Source: Flavobacteriales bacterium
Lineage (GTDB): Bacteria; Bacteroidota; Bacteroidia; Flavobacteriales_F; PHOS-HE28
Length of the DNA: 64,000 nt
Direction: 5' to 3'
Assembly: GCA_023382455.1 (NCBI GenBank)
Contig: JAHDVX010000007.1
Coordinates: 1 to 64,000, forward strand
Both the position numbers and the translations under genes were made by a program. Shown here in pieces: positions 57,747-64,000 of this stretch. The notes below the pieces were generated by a model. That model saw only the letters and a list, made by a program, of their open reading frames with translations, did no database searches and had not been told where the DNA came from. How positions within the stretch are numbered: position 1 is the stretch's first letter; each line of letters starts with the position of its first letter.

Positions 57747-58975
57747 GCCTGAAACAATTCCTCGTCATACAGACCGCCTTCCTGGGTGATGCCGTGCTGG
57801 CTTCGGCGCTGCTGGAGAAGCTGCATGCCTTCTTCCCCGATGCGGCCATCGACCTGGTGGTGCGCAAGGGCAACGACGGCCTCTACGCCGGGCATCCCTT
57901 CCTGCGCAAGCTGTACGTGTGGGATAAGCGCAATGGCAAGAACCGCGACCTCTTCCGCTTGGTGAAGGAATTCCGCGAACAGCGCTATGACCATGTGATC
58001 AATGCCCAGCGATTCTTCAGCACCGGCCTGATGACCGTGCTTTCCGGCGGCAAGGAGACGATCGGCTACGACAAGAATCCGCTGAGCTTCCTGTTCTCCC
58101 GCAAGGTGAAGCACGCCATCCCCGACTGGAAAGCGCTTCAGGGATCCTATTCCTCAGGGTCCCCTTCGGGAGACCCTGAGGGGGCCCTGCAGGCCTCCTT
58201 CAAGCACGAGGTGGACCGCCTGAACGACCTGATCGAACACCTGACCGATGGCGAACGCCCCATGCCGAGGCTTTATCCCACCGCCGAGGCCCGGGAGAAG
58301 GTCCGCATCACATTGGACTCACGCCTGATAGCTACAGCTTCCTCAGGGCCTCTCGAAGAGGACCCTGCAGGGAGCGCCCCCCATCCTCAGGGTCCGCCCT
58401 CAGCTCCCTCAGGGTCTCCCAAAGGGGACCCTGTAGGGAGCGCCCATCCTCAGGGTCCGCTACGCGAGACCCTGAGGGAGGATGGGGGCTACGTCACCAT
58501 CGCTCCGGCATCCGTATGGTTCACCAAGCAATGGCCGCCGGAAAAGTGGATCGAGCTGATCAAGCTGGTGCCCGCCGACCGCCGCGTGCTGCTGATCGGA
58601 GGGCCGGGCGATGCGGCGCTATGCGAACGGATCGCCCAAAAGGCAGGCCGCGGCGAGGTGTTGGCCGGCAAGCTGTCCCTGTTGGAGACCGCCGCGCTGA
58701 TGGAAGACGCCGCCATGAACTACGTGAACGACAGCGGACCGCTGCACATCACCAGCGCCATGAATGCACCGGTTACGGCCGTGTTCTGCAGCACCGTGCC
58801 CGCCTTCGGCTTCGGGCCGCTAAGGCCCAATGGCCGTGTGGTGCAGTACAAAGGCCCGCTCTACTGCCGCCCTTGCGGGCTGCACGGCCACAAGACCTGC
58901 CCGGAAGGGCATTTCAAGTGTGCTGTCGACATTGGAGTAAGGGAAGTGCTGGGGGGCCAAGACCTTCGTTCGTAG
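57695..58975 (+). CDS. Glycosyltransferase family 9 (heptosyltransferase-like), repeat-invaded
   Basis: Protein of about 426 residues. The core begins LKQFLVIQTAFLGDAVLASALLEKLHAFFP and ends with GT9 motifs: IAPASVWFTKQWPPEKW, LLIGGPGD, NDSGPLHITSAMNAPVTAVF and YCRPCGLHGHKTCPEGHFKC. No ATG exists near the conserved start: either the TTG inside the repeat (57695) or CTG at 57749 is used. Two stretches (GSYSSGSPSGDPEGALQA; SSGPLEEDPAGSAPHPQG to GPLRETLRED) are encoded by palindromic repeats, in frame. The stop codon lies in the next heptamer array. Confidence 0.85.
   Translation: MSVDSPPERPATNNKQQRLKQFLVIQTAFLGDAVLASALLEKLHAFFPDAAIDLVVRKGNDGLYAGHPFLRKLYVWDKRNGKNRDLFRLVKEFREQRYDHVINAQRFFSTGLMTVLSGGKETIGYDKNPLSFLFSRKVKHAIPDWKALQGSYSSGSPSGDPEGALQASFKHEVDRLNDLIEHLTDGERPMPRLYPTAEAREKVRITLDSRLIATASSGPLEEDPAGSAPHPQGPPSAPSGSPKGDPVGSAHPQGPLRETLREDGGYVTIAPASVWFTKQWPPEKWIELIKLVPADRRVLLIGGPGDAALCERIAQKAGRGEVLAGKLSLLETAALMEDAAMNYVNDSGPLHITSAMNAPVTAVFCSTVPAFGFGPLRPNGRVVQYKGPLYCRPCGLHGHKTCPEGHFKCAVDIGVREVLGGQDLRS
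58152..58181. repeat. Palindromic insert 1 in the GT9 gene
   Basis: CCTCAGGGTCCCC and GGAGACCCTGAGG pair with one mismatch around TTCG. Coding, in frame. Confidence 0.7.
58341..58486. repeat. Palindromic insert cluster 2 in the GT9 gene
   Basis: About four copies of the CCTCAGGGTC...GACCCTGAGGG palindrome within 146 bp, including a direct repeat of AGGGAGCGCCC...ATCCTCAGGGTCCG. The reading frame is kept throughout, giving a 45-residue Pro/Gly/Ser-rich loop. Confidence 0.75.
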
Positions 58976-59012
58976 TGCGTAGTTCGTAGGGTTCCTGCGA
59001 ACTACGAACTCC
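58968..59012. repeat. Inverted heptamer array (GTTCGTA family)
   Basis: GTTCGTA GTGCGTA GTTCGTA, 10-bp spacer, GAACTAC GAACTCC (reverse-complement class). The TAG stop of the GT9 gene (58973-58975) is inside the first word. Confidence 0.6.
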
Positions 59013-59023
59013 GGACTTCTTCA

Positions 59024-59470
59024 CTACTCCCCGATATCCTCGTTCCAAAGCTCCGGCTTCGCCCGGATGAATTCCTCCATCATCGCCACGCATTCCGGCA
59101 GGTCCAGGTCAATGACCTCCACGCCGTGATCCTCCATGAACTTACGCGCGCCGGGAAAGGTGCGGCTCTCCCCCACCACCACCTTGGGGATCTTGAACTG
59201 CACGATGGTGCCCGCGCACATGTAGCACGGCATCAAGGTGGAGTAGATCACCGTGTTGCGGTAGCTGCCGATACGGCCCGCGTTGTTCAGGCAGTCCATC
59301 TCGCCGTGCAGGATGGGGTTGTTCTCCTGCACCCGCTTGTTGCGGCCCGTGGCCACCAGCTTGCCGCCCTCCACCAGCGCCGAACCGATGGGGATGCCGC
59401 CCTCGGCCAAACCCTTGCGCGCCTCGTCGATGGCGGCTTGCATGAATGGATCCATATCTTCCATTATCAT
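59024..59470 (-). CDS. Cytosine/purine deaminase family protein
   Basis: CDA-fold deaminase of 148 residues with the zinc motifs LHGEMDCLNNAG (HxE) and TLMPCYMCAGTI (PCxxC). The closest familiar relative in style is yeast-type cytosine deaminase; a guanine or other nucleobase deaminase is possible. Start MIMEDMDPFM overlaps the VapC stop by 4 nt, though MEDMDPFM is an alternative. Confidence 0.88.
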   Translation of the reverse strand: MIMEDMDPFMQAAIDEARKGLAEGGIPIGSALVEGGKLVATGRNKRVQENNPILHGEMDCLNNAGRIGSYRNTVIYSTLMPCYMCAGTIVQFKIPKVVVGESRTFPGARKFMEDHGVEVIDLDLPECVAMMEEFIRAKPELWNEDIGE

Positions 59471-59874
59471 CCCAGATCAGTATCCATTTCCACTAACCTC
59501 AACTTCGCGATCCGTTCAAAATGCCTCTTGTTCAGGGTGGCCAATGGCAGCCCGGCGGCCATGGCAGTAGAAGCAATGAACAGGTCGGCCAGATGGATCT
59601 GCTTTCTTTTCCTTTTCAGCTCACGATTGATCTCAACCGCCGTATCAATGGCCACTTCATCCAATGCGATCACGGGAATGGGCTCTAGGATCTCGTCCCA
59701 GAAGGCCATCTGGCCCGTTGTGGCACCGGAGTAGATCTCGTACTTCGTCACCGCGGAGATCGCGAAATGATGGCCAGCCCTCACCAAGGCAAGCCAGTGC
59801 GTTCGCTGCTTATCCTTCTTCCGGTAATAGTCGATCAGGACGGAGGTGTCCAGAAGCACTACTTCCCCCGCCAT
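59467..59874 (-). CDS. vapC: VapC-type PIN-domain toxin
   Basis: PIN ribonuclease of 135 residues with all acidic positions: VVLLDTSVLIDYYRKK, VTKYEIYSG, and IHLADLFIASTAMAAGLPLATLNKRHFERI. Probably tRNA-cleaving. Overlaps the antitoxin gene by 16 nt and the downstream deaminase by 4 nt. Intact, unlike the PIN remnant at 231-383. Confidence 0.9.
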   Translation of the reverse strand: MAGEVVLLDTSVLIDYYRKKDKQRTHWLALVRAGHHFAISAVTKYEIYSGATTGQMAFWDEILEPIPVIALDEVAIDTAVEINRELKRKRKQIHLADLFIASTAMAAGLPLATLNKRHFERIAKLRLVEMDTDLG

Positions 59875-60083
59875 TGCCCAAGTGCCTTTCGGTTGCCGGC
59901 AATCGTCTCCAACTGCTTGGAAGTAGCCGTGGGGCCGGCAAGCAACAGTGCTTCCAGATCTTCCTGTCCAGTGCGTTGGCTGCGTTGTTCAATCGCTTTC
60001 CGTAACCGCTCCAACTGTCTGACAGGCATCCGTTGCACCGCTTTGAGCAATTGCTCAAAATCAATGTCCACTTGGATATTCAT
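59859..60083 (-). CDS. Antitoxin of the VapC pair
   Basis: Protein of 74 residues, MNIQVDIDFEQLLKAVQRMPVRQLERLRKAIEQRSQRTGQEDLEALLLAGPTATSKQLETIAGNRKALGQWRGK. Helical with a basic tail, in antitoxin position and overlapping the toxin. Start is the second ATG of the ORF; the longer version adds 18 implausible residues. Family not certain. Confidence 0.75.
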   Translation of the reverse strand: MNIQVDIDFEQLLKAVQRMPVRQLERLRKAIEQRSQRTGQEDLEALLLAGPTATSKQLETIAGNRKALGQWRGK

Positions 60084-60329
60084 ACTCCCAAAGATAGCCC
60101 AACAACGTGTGCCCCTTCCCCGATCGGTCGTGTCCAACCTGACGCCAACCTACTGAGGCGGCATGAAAGAAACGGACGGTTCAAGGGTGGGAGAGCGCGA
60201 AAGGAGCGGCCCTGGCACTACCTCGAACCTTTGCACCATATCGTTCTTCCACCGAATGGAAAATGAGAACGGATCTTCCTCACCGGCTCAGTAATGGGTC
60301 CGCCGCGCGCGCACCTCTCACAGTCGCCC

Positions 60330-60337
60330 TATTTTCG
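60330..60337 (+). promoter_or_regulatory. -7-like box of cca
   Basis: TATTTTCG (TAnnTTCG variant), 18 nt before the cca ATG. The stretch 60084-60329 shows no gene. Confidence 0.5.
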
Positions 60338-60355
60338 CGGCCCCGAAAAACACGC

Positions 60356-61840
60356 ATGTCCCCCGCACACGCATACACCGTGGATCCCAAGCGCTTGGAA
60401 GGCGTGACGGACCAACCGCTGTTCAAAGCGGCGGGCCGGGTAGCGGACCGCATGGGCGTGCGCGCCTTCGCCATCGGCGGCCATGTGCGCGACCTGCTGC
60501 TGGGCCGCCCCTGCAAGGACATCGACATCGTGTGCGAGGGCGACGGCATTGCCTTTGCCGAGGCCGTGGCCAAGGAACTTGACGCCGGGCCCGTGCACGT
60601 CTTCAAGAACTTCGGGACGGCCATGTTCACCCTTCGGCAGGCTCAGGGTGACATGGAGCAGATCGAGTTCGTGGGCGCCCGCAAGGAGAGCTACAGCCGC
60701 AACAGCCGCAAGCCGGAGGTGGCGCCCGGCACCATCAGCGACGACCAGCAACGGCGCGACTTCACCATCAATGCGCTGGCCATCTCGCTGAATGCCCCCG
60801 ATCGAGGCCAGCTGGTGGACCCATTCAATGGTGTCGAAGACCTGCGCAAGGGCATCATCCGCACGCCGCTGGGCCCCGACGTCACCTTCAGCGACGATCC
60901 GCTGCGCATGCTGCGCGCCATCCGCTTCGCCACGCAGCTGGGTTTCTTCATCGACGTGCCCACCTTCGAGGCCATCCAGCGCAATGCCGAACGGCTCGAC
61001 ATCATCAGCGCCGAACGCATCCACACCGAGCTGAACAAGATCATCCTGGCGCCCGTGCCCAGCGTCGGCTTCAAGCTGCTGCTGAACAGCGGGCTGCTGG
61101 TGCGCTTCTTCCCCGAGATGGTGGACCTGCTGGGCGCCGAGGAAAAGGCCGGCATCGGCCACAAGGACAATTTTTACCACACCATCCAGGTGCTGGACAA
61201 CGTGGCCGCCCACAGCGACGACCTGTGGCTGCGCTGGGCCGCCGTGCTGCACGACATCGCCAAGCCGCGCACCAAGCGCTTCGAGCCCGGCCGCGGCTGG
61301 ACCTTCCACGGCCACGAGGACAAGGGCGCCCGCATGGTGCCGGGCATCTTCCGCCGCCTGAAGCTGCCGCTGGACGAAAAGATGAAATTCGTGCAGAAGC
61401 TGGTGGCCCTGCACCTGCGGCCCATCGCCCTCACCAAGGAGGAGGTGACCGACAGCGCCGTGCGCCGCCTGCTCTTCGATGCCGGCGAGGCCATCGACGC
61501 GCTGATGATCCTGTGCAAGGCCGACATCACCAGCAAGAACGAGGCGAAGAAGAAGCGTTACCTGGCCAACTACGCGGTGGTGATGCAGAAGCTGCGCGAG
61601 GTGGAAGAGAAAGACCGCGTGCGCAATTTCCAGCCGCCCATCACCGGCGAGGACATCATGCGGGCCTTCAACATCACGCCCTGCAAGGCCATCGGCGACA
61701 TCAAGACGGTGATCAAGGACGCCATCCTCGACGGCAAGATCCACAACGACCGCCAACAGGCCTGGCAGTTGATGGTGGAGGAAGGCCGGAAGCTGGGGCT
61801 GACGCTGTCACCGGGGATGGAGGGGCCGACGAAGGCGTGA
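60356..61840 (+). CDS. cca: CCA-adding tRNA nucleotidyltransferase / HD-domain protein
   Basis: Protein of 494 residues with the class II head [24 protein letters not shown] (nucleotidyltransferase Asp pair), [12 protein letters not shown]-like [16 protein letters not shown], the [13 protein letters not shown] motif, NRRRDL-like neck [28 protein letters not shown], and an HD domain ([12 protein letters not shown]). Adds or repairs 3'-CCA of tRNAs. In the loop before FVGARKES the sequence [11 protein letters not shown] is encoded by a CACCCT/AGGGTG palindrome, an extra of about six residues. Confidence 0.93.
   Translation: MSPAHAYTVDPKRLEGVTDQPLFKAAGRVADRMGVRAFAIGGHVRDLLLGRPCKDIDIVCEGDGIAFAEAVAKELDAGPVHVFKNFGTAMFTLRQAQGDMEQIEFVGARKESYSRNSRKPEVAPGTISDDQQRRDFTINALAISLNAPDRGQLVDPFNGVEDLRKGIIRTPLGPDVTFSDDPLRMLRAIRFATQLGFFIDVPTFEAIQRNAERLDIISAERIHTELNKIILAPVPSVGFKLLLNSGLLVRFFPEMVDLLGAEEKAGIGHKDNFYHTIQVLDNVAAHSDDLWLRWAAVLHDIAKPRTKRFEPGRGWTFHGHEDKGARMVPGIFRRLKLPLDEKMKFVQKLVALHLRPIALTKEEVTDSAVRRLLFDAGEAIDALMILCKADITSKNEAKKKRYLANYAVVMQKLREVEEKDRVRNFQPPITGEDIMRAFNITPCKAIGDIKTVIKDAILDGKIHNDRQQAWQLMVEEGRKLGLTLSPGMEGPTKA
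60627..60651. repeat. In-frame palindromic insert in cca
   Basis: TCACCCT and AGGGTGA arms around TCGGCAGGCTC. The CTTCGGCAGGCTCAGGGTGA-type word is a widely dispersed bacterial palindrome that often sits in frame. Confidence 0.65.
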
Positions 61841-61854
61841 ACGGAATTGCTTGC

Positions 61855-61938
61855 TGTCCTATGTCCCATGTCTTATGCACAAGCTGCGAGCCGTGAACTT
61901 CGAGCCACGAGCCCGCTTAGGACATAAGACATGGGACA
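61855..61938. repeat. Inverted heptamer array (TGTCCTA family)
   Basis: Twelve perfectly phased words: TGTCCTA TGTCCCA TGTCTTA, six central words mostly of the GC...GA type, then TAGGACA TAAGACA TGGGACA. Each right-hand word is the exact reverse complement of one left-hand word. Noncoding, between cca and the pRiA4b-like gene. Confidence 0.75.
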
Positions 61939-61953
61939 GCATGGATACACAGT

Positions 61954-61961
61954 TACCTTCG
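61954..61961 (+). promoter_or_regulatory. -7-like box of the pRiA4b-like gene
   Basis: TACCTTCG (TAnnTTCG variant), 19 nt before the ATG. Confidence 0.5.
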
Positions 61962-61980
61962 CATTCCATTCCTCCCCGCC

Positions 61981-62535
61981 ATGTCCATTTACCGCTTCCG
62001 CGTGCTGATCGACCATTCCAGCGAGGCGTTCCGGGACATCGAGATCGCCTCGGAGCAGACCTTCCTGGAGTTCCACAACGCCATCAAGGAGGCCTTCGGC
62101 TTCAAGGGACAGGAAATGGCCTGCTTCTACGTGAGCGATGCCGATTGGAACAAGGGCATCGAGGTTCCCTTGGCGGACATGGGCTTCGCCGAGGAAGGCC
62201 AAGTGCCGCTGCTGATGCACGAGGTGGAGGTGGGCGACCATGTGCGCGACCCCGACCAACGCTTCGTCTACGCCTACGATTTCCTGCACATGTGGATGTT
62301 CCTGGTGGAACGCATCGGCACCACGGAACCGGAACCGGACGCCACCTACCCCCGCGTGGTGATGGCCATGGGCCATGCGCCGGACGAGCATGCCAAGGAC
62401 GACGACCTGGAAGACCCCATGGCCGCCCTGACCGAGGAGGACTTGGATGAGCGTGAAGCAGATCCCTACGACGAGGATGACGATGATGCCTACGGCGGGG
62501 AGTTCGGTGAGGGCTACGAGGAGGAATACCGCTGA
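61981..62535 (+). CDS. Plasmid pRiA4b ORF-3 family protein
   Basis: Protein of 184 residues. MSIYRFRVLIDHSSEAFRDIEIASEQTFLEFHNAIKEAFGFKGQEMACFYVSDADW matches the pRiA4b ORF-3 fold: RV.L.......WR.IEI....TL..LH..I..AFG... HLY.F. Then YAYDFLHMWMFLVERIG. The tail is a run of Asp/Glu (DLDEREADPYDEDDDDAYGGEFGEGYEEEYR). Function unknown, despite frequent occurrence near IS passengers and housekeeping genes. Directly upstream of miaA. Confidence 0.82.
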   Translation: MSIYRFRVLIDHSSEAFRDIEIASEQTFLEFHNAIKEAFGFKGQEMACFYVSDADWNKGIEVPLADMGFAEEGQVPLLMHEVEVGDHVRDPDQRFVYAYDFLHMWMFLVERIGTTEPEPDATYPRVVMAMGHAPDEHAKDDDLEDPMAALTEEDLDEREADPYDEDDDDAYGGEFGEGYEEEYR

Positions 62536-62553
62536 ACCCGCGCCCGGCAACGC

Positions 62554-63453
62554 ATGACGCCCCATGGGACCCTGGTGGTGATCGGCGGCCCCACGGCCAG
62601 CGGCAAGACCGCCATGGCCGCCCAGGTGGCCAAGCATTTCGGCACGGAGGTGATCAGCGGGGATTCGCGCCAGTTCTACCGCGCCATGCGCATCGGCACG
62701 GCGCGGCCCACGGATGCGGAGCTGATGGGCGTGCGGCACCACTTCCTCGGCCACCTGGAATTGGAAGAAACCTGGAGCGCCGGTGAATTTGCCCGGCAGG
62801 CGGAACCCGTGCTGCAAGAGCTGCTGGCCCGGCATGGCATCGCCGTGCTGGTGGGCGGCAGCGGCCTCTACCTCAATGCCCTCACCCACGGGCTGGACCC
62901 CATGCCGCTGGCGGACCACCGCATCCGTGAACGGCTGCAGAAACGCTTCGCCGAGCACGGCCTGCCGGACCTGATCGCCGAGCTGGGACGACTGGACCCC
63001 GCCATGGCCGGGCAGATCGATCGCAACAACCCGCACCGGGTGATCCGAGCGCTCGAGGTATGCATGGCCAGCGGCAGGCCCTATAGCGACCAGCGGCACG
63101 GCCATCGCCAACGGCAGGACCTGCACCTGCTGCGCATCGCCCTGGACCTGCCCCGCGAAGCGCTGTACGCACGCATCGATGCCCGCGTGGACCGCATGAT
63201 CGCCGAGGGCCTGGAGCAGGAGGCCCGCTCCCTCCTGCCCTTCCGTTCCCTCAACGCCCTGCGCACTGTGGGCTACCGCGAATTCTTCGAGCACTTCGAC
63301 GGGAAGATCGATCGCGACGAGGCGATCAACCTGATCAAGCAGCACACGCGCAACTACGCCAAGCGCCAGCTCACCTGGCTGCGGAGGGAGAAGGATTGGA
63401 GGTGGGTCAGGCCCGATCAAGCAGACATCATTACCCACCTCTTGGACGCTTGA
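62554..63453 (+). CDS. miaA: tRNA dimethylallyltransferase
   Basis: Enzyme of 299 residues that prenylates A37 of tRNAs reading UNN codons. P-loop IGGPTASGKTAMA, then EVISGDSRQFYRAMRIGTARP and VGGSGLYLNALTHGLDPMP, with the C-terminal YAKRQLTWLRREKDW. Length normal. 18 nt after the pRiA4b-like gene; likely operon. Confidence 0.95.
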   Translation: MTPHGTLVVIGGPTASGKTAMAAQVAKHFGTEVISGDSRQFYRAMRIGTARPTDAELMGVRHHFLGHLELEETWSAGEFARQAEPVLQELLARHGIAVLVGGSGLYLNALTHGLDPMPLADHRIRERLQKRFAEHGLPDLIAELGRLDPAMAGQIDRNNPHRVIRALEVCMASGRPYSDQRHGHRQRQDLHLLRIALDLPREALYARIDARVDRMIAEGLEQEARSLLPFRSLNALRTVGYREFFEHFDGKIDRDEAINLIKQHTRNYAKRQLTWLRREKDWRWVRPDQADIITHLLDA

Positions 63454-63497
63454 ACCACGCCGTCAACGCGCCATCGGGAGACCTTACTTTCACGCCC

Positions 63498-63818
63498 ATG
63501 TCCACCGACCGCCTAGCCCAGCTTCGCAATATGCTCGCCGAGGATCCCGGCGACAAGTTCCTGCGCTATGGCATCGCCCTGGAGCTGAAGCGCGCCGGCG
63601 ATATGGAGGCTGCCGCCGCCGACCTGGAGCAGCTGCTGCGCGACGACCCCGCCTACATCCCCTGCTACTATCAACTGGCACTGGTGCTGGCCGACCTGGG
63701 CCGTACGACGGAGGCCATGGAGGCCTGTTCGGCGGGTGCGCTGCAATGCATCGTCACCGGCGATCGCAAGGCCCGCGCGGAATTACTGGCCTTGAAGTCC
63801 GAACTGGAGGATGCGTGA
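63498..63818 (+). CDS. Small TPR-like protein
   Basis: Protein of 106 residues, MSTDRLAQLRNMLAEDPGDKFLRYGIALELKRAGDMEAAAADLEQLLRDDPAYIPCYYQLALVLADLGRTTEAMEACSAG, with two TPR-like helix pairs and no signal peptide. A TACTTTCA box lies 5 nt before the ATG. Scaffold role inferred; partner unknown. Confidence 0.82.
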   Translation: MSTDRLAQLRNMLAEDPGDKFLRYGIALELKRAGDMEAAAADLEQLLRDDPAYIPCYYQLALVLADLGRTTEAMEACSAGALQCIVTGDRKARAELLALKSELEDA

Positions 63819-63824
63819 GCAGCC

Positions 63825-64000
63825 TCAATTGCTCCAGCTACCCACGTTGGTGTAGCCCCAGTGGTCGGGATCGGCGTGCTCGAAATCCGATTGGTAGCGC
63901 TTCGGGATCTCCTGCAGGAACGATCCCACCTTGTACGAAGGGAAGATCTCCTCGTAGGTGAGCATGGATTGCAGCGAGATGCGGCGGTAGATGTGCTCGC
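63825..64000 (-). CDS. Partial C-terminus of an unrecognised protein
   Basis: The minus-strand frame is open from the window edge to TGA at 63825-63827, giving 58 residues ending EHIYRRISLQSMLTYEEIFPSYKVGSFLQEIPKRYQ... DHWGYTNVGSWSN. Codon use matches the genome and the sequence looks globular, so the gene is probably real. I do not recognise the family. It converges on the TPR gene with 6 nt between stops. Confidence 0.6.
   Translation of the reverse strand, partial: EHIYRRISLQSMLTYEEIFPSYKVGSFLQEIPKRYQSDFEHADPDHWGYTNVGSWSN

Noticed and set aside
57695-58975. Repeats in the GT9 gene as proof of a pseudogene
   Set aside because: All inserts keep the frame and conserved GT9 motifs lie on both sides, so the gene is treated as intact.
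1-64000. tRNA, rRNA, CRISPR arrays, prophage or integrase genes
   Set aside because: None was recognised by eye. The only array-like repeats are 7- or 9-bp words without CRISPR-length repeats or cas genes.

Overview
The window looks like a chromosomal piece of a high-GC member of the Bacteroidota, most likely a Flavobacteriales-type organism. The evidence is lineage-typical gene content (gldE and gldD beside ssb and mutY, a BatA-domain membrane protein, secreted proteins with type IX secretion (T9SS) C-terminal sorting domains, a 31-residue AURKAIP1/COX24-like ribosomal protein, kynurenine pathway genes). Promoters resembling the Bacteroidota -7 box TAnnTTTG recur, with local variants TAnnTTCG and CATCTTTG. 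Coding density is high, many genes overlap by ATGA or TGATG, and no tRNA, rRNA or CRISPR array was recognised. GC richness makes antisense ORFs long, and most of the ORF track is shadow.

Layout. 0-1.7 kb is a decayed accessory patch: a partial antitoxin, a truncated PIN toxin and a BRO-N family gene broken by one stop codon. 1.8-6.2 kb (minus) holds kynurenine 3-monooxygenase and kynureninase plus a UbiA-like membrane protein and an exported protein. A 162-bp MITE-like palindrome precedes gcvP (6.5-9.4 kb). 9.6-11.1 kb is an Mla-type lipid ABC transporter pair. 11.2-20.0 kb runs on the plus strand: lipoprotein, SprT-like protease, mannose-1-phosphate guanylyltransferase, GNAT, M20 amidohydrolase, two different alanine-racemase-fold enzymes, an amino acid permease and RNase D. 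20.1-25.5 kb is a sulfur and arsenic detoxification cluster (TauE exporter, persulfide dioxygenase-rhodanese, ArsR, ArsM, ArsC, small membrane proteins, rhodanese, thioredoxin). A Crp/Fnr regulator lies nearby at 27.9 kb. 25.6-27.7 and 32.6-37.1 kb encode secreted beta-helix or T9SS proteins, one of them frameshifted and one chimeric. 28.5-32.3 kb has a Doc toxin-antitoxin pair, fumC, a glutaredoxin-type ArsC and prfB.

37.1-44.9 kb is the conserved recX, rng, COX24-like protein, TPR, HU, mutY, ssb, gldE, gldD block, ending in a tail-to-tail overlap with ctaA. 45-52.8 kb (minus) has an atypical dihydroorotase, BatA protein, cationic amino acid permease, GT39-like enzyme and GT2. 52.8-57.6 kb has EamA, an HMA lipoprotein, thioredoxin-like, TPR lipoprotein, def, ruvX and dapD. 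57.7-64 kb has a glycosyltransferase 9 riddled with palindromes, a deaminase, a VapBC pair, cca, a pRiA4b ORF-3-like protein, miaA, a TPR protein and a partial gene.

The most unusual signal is structural. Many intergenic gaps are built of perfectly phased 7-bp words (one gap uses 9-bp words) whose left and right halves are word-by-word reverse complements. The words differ completely from gap to gap while the period and inverted layout are kept. Start and stop codons of neighbouring genes are recruited from these arrays, and related palindromic inserts sit in frame inside several genes.
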